From: an uncultured Endomicrobiia bacterium
Lineage (GTDB): Bacteria; Elusimicrobiota; Endomicrobiia; Endomicrobiales; Endomicrobiaceae
Length of the DNA stretch: 36,341 bases
Reading direction: 5' to 3'
Assembly: GCA_905234925.1 (NCBI GenBank)
Contig: CAJOJJ010000005.1
Span: 1-36,341 of the forward strand
Positions 8,859-17,461 of this stretch are shown one piece after another (within the stretch, counting starts at the first letter, position 1; each line of letters opens with the position of its first letter). The notes under the pieces were generated by a model. The model saw only the letters and a list, made by a program, of their open reading frames with translations, searched no databases and was not told the origin of the DNA. The translations under genes and the position numbers were made by a program.

Positions 8859-10157
8859 CTATTTCGTTTTTTCCGTTATTTTCGCATTGTCCGTTAAGAA
8901 CTTAAATATTTTTTCTTCTTTTAAAGATGAAGAAATGTTTTCAAGATTTTCTTTAAAATAGTTTTCTACATCTTCTTTTCTTTTAGGATTTGCATCAATC
9001 ATCTTTTGTTTTTCCGCATCCAAATCTTCTTTTGTTACTTCCAATTTTTCCTGAGCCGTTACGGAATTCAAAATATAAGCAAGACGGACATTTTTTTCCG
9101 CTTCTTCAGCATATTTTGCTTCCGATGCTTCAACCTGTTTTTTTATAAATTCTTCGTTTGCACCCTGACTTTTCATATAGTCGGACATTCTCTTTATCAA
9201 ATAATTTTTTTGGTTTAAAACTACGGACTCGGGAACATCAAATTTATTTTTATTCAAAAGGTGGTCTACAATCTGTCTTTCAACTTCGGAATTCTGTCTT
9301 CTAGTCTCTTCGGCTTCCAAGGAATCTTTAATTCTCTTTTTTAAATCTTCAAGATTTTCAAGACCTAAATCTTTTGCTAAGTCGTCGTTGAGTTCGGGAA
9401 GTTTTTTATTTTTCACTTCTTCTATTGTGGTCTTAAACATAACTTTTTTACCTGCAAGCTCTTTGTTTAAGTAATCTGCAGGATATTCTATTTCGATATC
9501 TTTTGTTTCACCTTTCTTTGCATTTACAAGACCGTCCTTAAAACCCTGTAATGTATTGGGTGCGGACAAATCTATCATAAATTCTTTTGCTTTTATCTTC
9601 TCAACGGCTTTACCGTCCATAAAACCTTCATAGCTGACTATGGCAAAACTGTCTTTTTTAACTACCCCGTCTTCGGAAACTACAAGGCTGGCGTTTCTGT
9701 CGCGGACGGTTTCAAGCTCGGCATTTATTTTCTCGTCGGTAATTTTATGAATTTCTTTGTTTATTTTAATTTCTTTGTAATCTTTTGCGGCAACTTCGGG
9801 CTGACATTCCGCTTTAAAAGAATATTTCAAATCTTTACCGAAGTCATAATCTATATTCGTTATTACCGGCATTGTGATGGGAACGAATTTTTCCTGTTCC
9901 AATGCGTTAAAAACGGTTTTCTGAACAAGACTTTCTATTAATTTTTCTTTTGCAAGATCGGAATAGTTTTTCTTTACCATATCCATAGGAACTTTGCCTG
10001 CTCTAAAACCTGCAATTTTTGCTCCTTTTTGAATGGAATTATAGACATTTTCCAATTCGTTTTCTGCTTGGGAAGATGCAACTTCTACTTCCATAGATAT
10101 TAAACATGGTTTCTTTTCCAAGACTTTTGATTTGAATTCATACTTTGCAGCACTCAT
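8859..10157 (-). CDS. tig: Trigger factor (peptidyl-prolyl isomerase chaperone)
   Basis: 432 aa; 'AKIAGFRAGKVPMDMVKKNY' ribosome-binding signature, PPIase region, C-terminal helical domain; located upstream of clpP/clpX/lon in the classical gene order. Confidence 0.95.
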   Translation of the reverse strand: MSAAKYEFKSKVLEKKPCLISMEVEVASSQAENELENVYNSIQKGAKIAGFRAGKVPMDMVKKNYSDLAKEKLIESLVQKTVFNALEQEKFVPITMPVITNIDYDFGKDLKYSFKAECQPEVAAKDYKEIKINKEIHKITDEKINAELETVRDRNASLVVSEDGVVKKDSFAIVSYEGFMDGKAVEKIKAKEFMIDLSAPNTLQGFKDGLVNAKKGETKDIEIEYPADYLNKELAGKKVMFKTTIEEVKNKKLPELNDDLAKDLGLENLEDLKKRIKDSLEAEETRRQNSEVERQIVDHLLNKNKFDVPESVVLNQKNYLIKRMSDYMKSQGANEEFIKKQVEASEAKYAEEAEKNVRLAYILNSVTAQEKLEVTKEDLDAEKQKMIDANPKRKEDVENYFKENLENISSSLKEEKIFKFLTDNAKITEKTK

Positions 10158-10358
10158 TTGTAACCCCTTATGTTAATGTATAATGTACAATGTATAATGT
10201 ATGATAAACTACAAAGACAATACACAATGTAAATTTATAATAAATTCTAACGACGATATACCGCATCAAGTGCGGTATGACAGACGGAACGGCAATGTAT
10301 AATTTTCAATTTATAATTTACAATTAACGACAAATAATGTAAATGAACTTTAACATAG

Positions 10359-10393
10359 ATTCCGTGTCTGTCCGCGTTGCGGACACACGGAAC
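10359..10393. repeat. Dispersed palindrome ATTCCGTG...CACGGAAC with inner TGTCCGC-GTT-GCGGACA hairpin
   Basis: attccgtgtctgtccgcgttgcggacacacggaacgac. Confidence 0.75.
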
Positions 10394-10444
10394 GACAAAC
10401 TGTTTTTGTCGTTGCTTTTTATTGCACATTGTACATTGCTGTAA

Positions 10445-10526
10445 TGCGGATAGAGGGACTTGAACCCCCACACCTTACGGTATATGGTCCTAAGCCATAC
10501 GCGTCTGCCAATTCCGCCATATCCGC
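10445..10526 (-). tRNA. tRNA-Leu (anticodon UAG)
   Basis: Reverse complement GCGGATATGGCGGAATTGGCAGACGCGTATGGCTTAGGACCATATACCGTAAGGTGTGGGGGTTCAAGTCCCTCTATCCGCA; 7-bp acceptor stem GCGGATA/TATCCGC, anticodon loop CTTAGGA, long variable arm, TTCAAGT T-loop; CCA not encoded. Confidence 0.95.
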
Positions 10527-10627
10527 ACCATATTACAAAGATTAGTTATTATATCATTTTAATGAAGTTTTAGTCAACTGAAAAAAATCGCAAGACGGAA
10601 ATTAGTAATTAGTAATGAACGGCAAAA

Positions 10628-10717
10628 GACACCGGATTGCCACCAAAAGACAATGTACAATAAACGACAACGACATTGAACGACAATTAAAGACTTTGTC
10701 GGCTCGCAATGACGGAC
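10628..10717. repeat. ~90-110-bp dispersed composite repeat, copy 2
   Basis: gacaccggattgccaccaaaagacaatgtacaataaacgacaacgacattgaacgacaattaaagactttgtcggctcgcaatgacgga; near-identical to 2255-2368 except for a ~24-nt TGTACA-type expansion. Confidence 0.8.
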
Positions 10718-10784
10718 GGAAACATAAAATGTAACGACACAGAAAAAAACAACGACAAAAAATGTAAATAAACCGTAACCATAG

Positions 10785-10819
10785 ATTCCGTGTCTGTCTG
10801 CGTTGCAAACGCACGGAAT
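10785..10819. repeat. Dispersed palindrome ATTCCGTG...CACGGAAT
   Basis: attccgtgtctgtctgcgttgcaaacgcacggaatgacagg. Confidence 0.7.
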
Positions 10820-10946
10820 GACAGGCATTTCAAAAAACGTAAAAACACAGGTACACGATCTCTTGTAGAAAATACTTCGTATTTTCTCGCTCGAGATGAC
10901 AAAGTAATTTTTGAGCGACGAGATATTTTGAATTTAGACAAGGCAA

Positions 10947-10992
10947 CAGCGAGCCGATGTGTACAAGTGAACAAGGTACTCGAGGCTCGCTG
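10947..10992. repeat. Inverted repeat CAGCGAGCC ... GGCTCGCTG
   Basis: 9-bp perfect arms, flanked by gcaa/caacgc, in the noncoding 10.83-11.0 kb region. Confidence 0.6.
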
Positions 10993-11056
10993 CAACGCAG
11001 TATAAATTTAAAAGATAATATCACAATAAATAATTTGCGGCAAAAATTAAGAAACA

Positions 11057-11090
11057 CAACCACTTATGTCTTATAATACATAAGTGGTTG
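11057..11090. terminator. Hairpin terminator downstream of the 2044-aa ORF
   Basis: 13-bp perfect stem CAACCACTTATGT-N8-ACATAAGTGGTTG with a T-rich tract on the minus-strand downstream side. Confidence 0.65.
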
Positions 11091-11135
11091 CATTTCAATA
11101 TTATTGCCCAAATATTAATGTCGTTATAAAGAATA

Positions 11136-14100
11136 CTATGCCGCTGCCAATACAGACCTCAACCCAACTAAAGATTTATCACTTATAAATTCCACGCTTT
11201 CCGTATCAAACGGAACAATATTTTTATCAGCGTACAACGGAATTAATTCTATTATGGCAGCAATTGCATCCGAATTATTATTTGAGAAAGCTTGCTGAGA
11301 TAAAACTGCAAGGAGTTCGTTCAATGTTCGTTCCGCCTCGGATGCTTTCATAGTAACGACGGACTGTTTGAAATCGGCTGAGAGCTGAGAAGAAGATGAC
11401 AAATCTTCTGCGGAAGAACGACGAGAGCCCGTATCGGTGTGCGCAATGACAGATTGGTAGAGAGCATTGGCAAGCATAACTTCCAGTTTGTGATCACGCA
11501 AACCGTATTGTATACCTTGCTGTCTCATATAATTAACAGCTAAAATTCTCTTTAATATTTCTTCCGTAAAAGCCTCTTTTTCATTCGGTTTTAAAGAAGC
11601 ATAGTATATGGAAATCTGTGATAACGGATCAAGATAATCGTTCAATAATTGAAACTTGTCCGAAACGGCAGAACGACGCTGGATTGCCACGCTCGACGCA
11701 GTCTCGCTCGCAATGACGGACTGATTAGATGTTATAATATCAATAAGTTCTTGTTCTGGAATTTCGGGAATTTGAGCATAGTCAAAATTTGATGCTGCCT
11801 GTTTAACAAAATCAACACTCCTTTTTTCCATTATTCTTTTGATATTAACGGCAGAATTTAAAAAAGTGAATATTCCGGAAGTTTCGTCAATTTCATCTTT
11901 GAAGCGACTGATTTTGAGAACTGAGAGACTTCCGTCAAAACTGTCTATTTTATTTAAGTCGGATATCATTTTTACGGTTGTTTCGGTTGATGTTACGCTG
12001 TCAAAGTATTTTCCGTCGACTACATAAGAGAAGATACCGTAATTTGAAAGATTGGAAGCTTGTAGTATTGGAAGATTGGAAGAAGAGGAGTCGTCGAAGA
12101 CTACGGAAATTTCTATATTGTCATCTTTTAACTGTTTAATAATTTTTAAAAATTCTTCTCTCGCAAGATCGACACTGCCTAATTTTTGTTCAAGAAGGTT
12201 TATAATTTTACCGATATAAGAAGAATAAAATAAAATTTTCGCACTTGTACCGAGTTTGTCGGATTTAACAAAAGAATTTACAAGAGAAACCATATCATCA
12301 GGCGAAGAAACAGTATCTGCGGAATCGTCGATAAATATCGCAATATTTTGATTTATCGTTACAGCATCGACTTTTTTATTGGCAACCAAAGCTGCCTCTT
12401 TTCTGTAGTCGATATATTCTCCCGTCTTTAAAATATTTTCTCCTACAATGATATGCCCTGCCTGCGTGTAAGAAAGTTCTCTATCGGGATTAGTCATATC
12501 AATCTGAACAAAATCATTTTTAAATCTCGGACCGAAAAGCCTTGTAAAATCATAGCTGTTGATAATTTCCGATACAAGATTTTCCGGTTTTATGTTGGGA
12601 GCATATATAACCATGACTTCCCGATAATTTCCGAGCCAAACTCTGGAATAACTTCCGTATTCATTTTTTACTTTTATCTTAACAGGTCTAAAATTAAAAT
12701 CTTTTTCATTTCCCGGAAGTTCAGTAACAACGAAAGTTGTGCGGTTATACTCAACATCGGAATAAAGCGACGGGAAAGGTGTTGCCAAAGAAGAAACTAC
12801 ACGGGGTTTCTTTTCCTGAGAAATAAATATTGTACCGTCTTCATTAAAGGAAACTCTTTCTTTCCCGTAAAGATTTACAGCCTCACGTAAACCTGAAGCC
12901 CTGATAAATCTGAAATCCATAACGGCATGAGATGTAACATTTACGAATAATGCTGCAATTTGAGAAATTATAAACGTTCCTAAAGTAATAAGAAGCGAGG
13001 AGAAAAAACCAATTCCCGTAGTTATAAGAAATATATTAACGGCAACAGATAAAACAATGCTCATCAATTGAGCAAATATCGTAATTTTAGAAAGTTTTTC
13101 CGCACCCTTATTGGTTAAAGGATGTTCTGCTACAAAAGAAACCGGAGTAAGAAAAGATTTCCATGTTTCTTCTTTAATAATGGTTTTTAAAATATTAAAC
13201 ATTGATGCGGAACCCGTCGCTATCAGATTATTTATCTTTGCAAATGTGGAAGGGAGGATGGAGTTATCCGAGTCTGTTCCGTCATTAAAAAATGTTACCG
13301 GGTTTCCGTCAGCATCATAAAACTCTATGGATATATCCAAGTCCAATTTTCCGTCATTTAAGCGGTAATTAAAACTATACTGTCCTGCAATAACAATAAT
13401 TTGCATATGTTCATAATCCATTAAAACTTCTTTAAGTCTGGGTTTATTTGTAGTTCCGCAAAGTTCCATCCAAACATCATTATCCAAATTTAGCTTTAAA
13501 ACAAGTTCTCCGTTCTCATCAAAAGTATAATCATGTCTTAAAACACCAAAATCGGCAATATTGGTCAAATTCTGAATCGCATTGGGGTTTTTCGGTAAGA
13601 AACGAATTCTTATTTTAGGATCGAAATTTGTTGGAATTTCTTTTAACTTCATTTTTAAAGTAATATCCGTTACATCCGTAAGATCCACAAGTTTGTCGGT
13701 TCCGTAAGTCCTCCAATTGTAATCCTCTTCCATAATAAAATTAACATTGGACATACCGGTCATTTCCGTAGAATAATCGACACCTTCAATTTTTTTCAAA
13801 AACCAAAAATAAGAAATTCCGTATTTAATCTGGGTTTGCTGCCCTACAGAGGTACAAAGAGCATTAACCGTGTGAACTTCCCATCCGTCGGGATAATAAT
13901 TTAATAAACCGTCTTTATTACAATAAACTATATAGTCGGAATAAGCGCCCAAATCTTTTGAATAAGCAATACAATCGTCCAAAATTGCCTGAGCTTTTTC
14001 TTCCTGTCCGAGAAGTTTGTAAGAAACTGCCATTTCCATAGACCATTCAAAACTTACGGAACTTCCTGCATCCAAACTCCAAGTATATAAATTTTTATAT

Positions 14101-17100
14101 TCTTCAGGAACAGACGTTGATTTAAATTGTTCGGCAAAAGCCAACAAACGATCGATATCAATATTTGATAATCCTGAACTTTCATATATCTCAGGATTAT
14201 AATCTTTTAAAGCCAATAAAACCTGTATTCCCCACGCCTGAGTATCCAAGACATAAGCTTCATCTTTATATCCTCTGACGAAACCACCCTTATCCGCATC
14301 ATATAAATTACTATATATGAATGCAGCAGCAGATTCCAAATCCTGTTTTATCTGTTCGGAACCGTCATAACGACTTTTTAAATTAAGATATGCAACAGCA
14401 TCAAGCATATGTTCAGTCGATACCCATATATGTCCGTTCTGTCCGTAGTAACTGCCGTCTTTTTTATGCACATAATCCAAATAATCATCTACTTCCGCAA
14501 TTAAAGAATCATATCTTGTCGTACCCGTTAAAAGTTTATATTGAACGGCAGCAATACCTACCCATATCATTTCTCCCGTAACCTGGTATCTTTCCAAGTT
14601 TGATTTATAAAAAGTTCCGTTACTGCTGATAGTATTTAAAATTCTTTCAGCACCCTCTCTGTCGCCAATCTGCATAAGAGATAATGCCGCTAATGCCTGA
14701 TCATATAAATTTTGAATGGATGCCGCCGTATTGTTAACAAAAACTTTGTTCTCGTCCATATTGCGGTAAGTGAAAGAATTATACTTGCCGTTACCCGAAT
14801 AAAAAGTTTGTAAATAGCCTGAAATTTTGTCATTAAATGTTCTGTACTCTTCATTTAAAACGACATCGGATTTTGATGTCTGTTCTATCACGGATACAAT
14901 TTGAGAAGGTTGTTCGTTAATACCTTTTTTATCAAATACGCTGCAGGCAGTCATTGATAAGGTAAGAACCATTGCCATAACAAACAAGAAAAATCTACTT
15001 GCCAAATTTTTTAAGTGCGTAGTCATTAAGGGAGCAGTCTTTAAGGATTGATTTTTCTCCTCTTTTGCCATAAGTCCTTTTTGCATAATTTCGGGCATAT
15101 ATTCATAAATTACCGGCTCAACTCCGTCGAGAGTTTTTCCGTCATATTGCGATACTGCAATATCCCATACTGCCCCGTTACCGAGATACCATTTTTTGTC
15201 AACAGTAAATACGCATATATCTTTTGCAATTTGATATATTTGAGGAGCAAAAATATCTTGCCCGTAATTAAAAGATGTCTTAGCTATTAAAGAAACCATA
15301 TCTTTTAATTTATCTTCCGTTACGGGTTTTAATTGTTCTGCAGACAAAGAAGAAATATTTTGCTGCTCAACAACTTTTGCTATATCTTCGGTAATATCTA
15401 TTGTTTGTTCCGTACCGTCGGAGAAAGAAAATTTAAGAGTTTTTCCGTCAGGCAGAACGGATACCGACACATTTTGAGCAAATACCTGATTAAGATGTGT
15501 TGCCAGCATATTTACGTTTATGGTATCTAAGTTTTGGTTAGGGAACATTGAATTTATAACTGCAGAAATTTGTTCCTTTGAAGACGCATTAGAAATAAGT
15601 CCCAATGCTATCATCTGTCTTACTGACATTGCCTGATGCAAAACAAGATTTTCGTAAACAGATCTTGTTGCGGCTGATGCATTTATAACCTCAGGGGTTA
15701 TTGTTATATTGGATATATTATTTTTATTTAACAGTTCCGTGATACCTTCGGTATGATAACCGCCGGAAACAAGAATCATTATTTTCTTGGCAGAAAATAA
15801 TGAGGGAATATCAGAAGAATTAACGGCAACGACACCGCTGCGCGGTTGAACGGAAGATATCTCACGCTCGCTACGCTCGGTTCGAGATGACAAAGTGGAA
15901 GAAGCACTTGCAATGACAGGAGTTTTCAGAATGCCCATATTGGATAAAAAGATTGAGTTTCTTTCGGTGTTGACGTTGTAGAAATCCGTTAAAAGCCGAG
16001 AATACATTTTTAAATTTGCAACATCATTCTGCACGGAATATTTTGCATAAAGTTCTTCAAACTTTTCCAACCCCAGCTTAACATATTCCCACTGAGAAGA
16101 CGATAATTCGGCAGAAATATATTTTTTGTAAAAATCTTTAAAATCACTTATATAAGCTATTTCCAACTCTGTCGGAGTTTCGGACAAATATGTTCTTATC
16201 GTATCAATTAATTTTCTTTCTTCTTTAACCATTGCGACAGGGTTTACACTTAAAGAGTCTTTTTTTAACGATAAAAATTTATTTAAATTAGGGTAAACTT
16301 TTGCGATATTTATTTTTTTAGCACTGCAATAATTTTCTATCACGGTTTTGGCAGCCGAAAAATTCGAAAATTTTGCCGTTGAGGATATAATTTTATTATA
16401 TTCATTGTAAGAAACATTTTTCTTTATTTCGGAAATTACGGCAGCAAACTCTTTCGAAAGAGATTTCTTATTTATATCCGACGAAGACAAAGCCAAACTG
16501 AAAGCATTTTGCAGATTTTCATATTTTTTTGTATTTATTCCGTTGTCTGCCGCAACAGCAAAAAGTTTGGATAAAAATTCTTTTCGAGAAATTTTTTTGT
16601 TCTCATATTTATCAAGAAGATTACTAAAATTTTTATTTTTGGAAGTTAAATATTTCGCTTTAAAAAAAGCTACTTCTCTGTCGATATTTGAAAGATACTT
16701 ATCATTATTCCGTTTGGCCTTCAATATTTCGGAAAGTCTGACGATATTTTTTTTATATGATTTTTCGTTTTCTACTCCTTTTAAGAAACCTTGTTTATTA
16801 TTTAAAACAGTGTAATACTCGGCGCCGGTTAACCTGCCTGATTTTAAGAGATTTTCCAAAATAGTTTTCTTATATGCCGGGTTAATATCGCCCAAAATGC
16901 CGAAATCTGCCGTACCTATACCACCCTCGGCATAGATATTTTCTATATTATATTTTTCGCACAATTCATCAATGATATTATAAATATTTTTCTGCACGGA
17001 ATAGTCGCAGTGTAAATCCTGAATATTTATTACAAGAGTATCACTGTTTTTGTTATTAACATCTATTATTTTGCCGAAAGATGAGGAAATTATTGAATCT

Positions 17101-17270
17101 TGAACATTATTAAGGGGTATAGAAGTTTCCGTTTCGGGCGCAGTTATCCCATCAAGCATTTTTGGCGTGTCGGTATTTACAGCGGCAAAAACATTTGGTG
17201 AGATTACCATCGACATAAAACAAAACGATGTGATAACGGCACAGACTTTTTTAAAGATTTGATTTTTCAT
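11136..17270 (-). CDS. 2044-aa secreted multidomain protein: signal peptide, ChaN/TraB-like 'INIQDLHC' domain, internal lipoprotein-like signal, (alpha/alpha)6-type domain, beta-sandwich, TM segment, C-terminal alpha/beta module
   Basis: Signal peptide MKNQIFKKVCAVITSFCFMSMVISPNVFA; 'DTLVINIQDLHCDYSVQKNIYNIIDELCEKYNIENIYAEGG'; 'IMILVSGGYHTEGITELL'; 'FFLFVMAMVLTLSMTACSVFDKK'; 'TGEMIWVGIAAVQ...HIWVSTEHMLDAVAYLNL'. CDS certain, function uncertain. Confidence 0.85.
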   Translation of the reverse strand: MKNQIFKKVCAVITSFCFMSMVISPNVFAAVNTDTPKMLDGITAPETETSIPLNNVQDSIISSSFGKIIDVNNKNSDTLVINIQDLHCDYSVQKNIYNIIDELCEKYNIENIYAEGGIGTADFGILGDINPAYKKTILENLLKSGRLTGAEYYTVLNNKQGFLKGVENEKSYKKNIVRLSEILKAKRNNDKYLSNIDREVAFFKAKYLTSKNKNFSNLLDKYENKKISRKEFLSKLFAVAADNGINTKKYENLQNAFSLALSSSDINKKSLSKEFAAVISEIKKNVSYNEYNKIISSTAKFSNFSAAKTVIENYCSAKKINIAKVYPNLNKFLSLKKDSLSVNPVAMVKEERKLIDTIRTYLSETPTELEIAYISDFKDFYKKYISAELSSSQWEYVKLGLEKFEELYAKYSVQNDVANLKMYSRLLTDFYNVNTERNSIFLSNMGILKTPVIASASSTLSSRTERSEREISSVQPRSGVVAVNSSDIPSLFSAKKIMILVSGGYHTEGITELLNKNNISNITITPEVINASAATRSVYENLVLHQAMSVRQMIALGLISNASSKEQISAVINSMFPNQNLDTINVNMLATHLNQVFAQNVSVSVLPDGKTLKFSFSDGTEQTIDITEDIAKVVEQQNISSLSAEQLKPVTEDKLKDMVSLIAKTSFNYGQDIFAPQIYQIAKDICVFTVDKKWYLGNGAVWDIAVSQYDGKTLDGVEPVIYEYMPEIMQKGLMAKEEKNQSLKTAPLMTTHLKNLASRFFLFVMAMVLTLSMTACSVFDKKGINEQPSQIVSVIEQTSKSDVVLNEEYRTFNDKISGYLQTFYSGNGKYNSFTYRNMDENKVFVNNTAASIQNLYDQALAALSLMQIGDREGAERILNTISSNGTFYKSNLERYQVTGEMIWVGIAAVQYKLLTGTTRYDSLIAEVDDYLDYVHKKDGSYYGQNGHIWVSTEHMLDAVAYLNLKSRYDGSEQIKQDLESAAAFIYSNLYDADKGGFVRGYKDEAYVLDTQAWGIQVLLALKDYNPEIYESSGLSNIDIDRLLAFAEQFKSTSVPEEYKNLYTWSLDAGSSVSFEWSMEMAVSYKLLGQEEKAQAILDDCIAYSKDLGAYSDYIVYCNKDGLLNYYPDGWEVHTVNALCTSVGQQTQIKYGISYFWFLKKIEGVDYSTEMTGMSNVNFIMEEDYNWRTYGTDKLVDLTDVTDITLKMKLKEIPTNFDPKIRIRFLPKNPNAIQNLTNIADFGVLRHDYTFDENGELVLKLNLDNDVWMELCGTTNKPRLKEVLMDYEHMQIIVIAGQYSFNYRLNDGKLDLDISIEFYDADGNPVTFFNDGTDSDNSILPSTFAKINNLIATGSASMFNILKTIIKEETWKSFLTPVSFVAEHPLTNKGAEKLSKITIFAQLMSIVLSVAVNIFLITTGIGFFSSLLITLGTFIISQIAALFVNVTSHAVMDFRFIRASGLREAVNLYGKERVSFNEDGTIFISQEKKPRVVSSLATPFPSLYSDVEYNRTTFVVTELPGNEKDFNFRPVKIKVKNEYGSYSRVWLGNYREVMVIYAPNIKPENLVSEIINSYDFTRLFGPRFKNDFVQIDMTNPDRELSYTQAGHIIVGENILKTGEYIDYRKEAALVANKKVDAVTINQNIAIFIDDSADTVSSPDDMVSLVNSFVKSDKLGTSAKILFYSSYIGKIINLLEQKLGSVDLAREEFLKIIKQLKDDNIEISVVFDDSSSSNLPILQASNLSNYGIFSYVVDGKYFDSVTSTETTVKMISDLNKIDSFDGSLSVLKISRFKDEIDETSGIFTFLNSAVNIKRIMEKRSVDFVKQAASNFDYAQIPEIPEQELIDIITSNQSVIASETASSVAIQRRSAVSDKFQLLNDYLDPLSQISIYYASLKPNEKEAFTEEILKRILAVNYMRQQGIQYGLRDHKLEVMLANALYQSVIAHTDTGSRRSSAEDLSSSSQLSADFKQSVVTMKASEAERTLNELLAVLSQQAFSNNNSDAIAAIIELIPLYADKNIVPFDTESVEFISDKSLVGLRSVLAAA

Positions 17271-17296
17271 TTTTTTACCCCTCTATAACGGCAATT

Positions 17297-17362
17297 TATA
17301 ATGTACAATAAACGACAACTACATTGAACAACAATTAAAGACATTGTCGGATCGCAATGACG
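17297..17362. repeat. Truncated dispersed composite repeat, copy 3
   Basis: aatgtacaataaacgacaactacattgaacaacaattaaagacattgtcggatcgcaatgacg. Confidence 0.7.
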
Positions 17363-17418
17363 ACTCTGGTATTTCAAAGATTTTTCACAAAATTTTTGCA
17401 AAATTTTCACACCAGAAA

Positions 17419-17448
17419 TGCGGTAAAGGGATGGTTACCTTTACCGCA
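17419..17448 (-). terminator. Hairpin terminator downstream of the giant ORF
   Basis: 11-bp perfect stem TGCGGTAAAGG-N8-CCTTTACCGCA, 14 bp past the stop. Confidence 0.65.
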
Positions 17449-17461
17449 TCTAATTTCAGTA

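Noticed and set aside
10247-10471. 74-aa minus ORF starting inside the tRNA-Leu (MGVQVPLSALQ...)
   Set aside because: Overlaps the tRNA and repeat DNA; spurious.
10687-10995. 102-aa and 77-aa minus ORFs and 71-aa plus ORF in the 10.69-11.06 kb block
   Set aside because: All made of palindromic repeats with overlapping frames; no domain or RBS.
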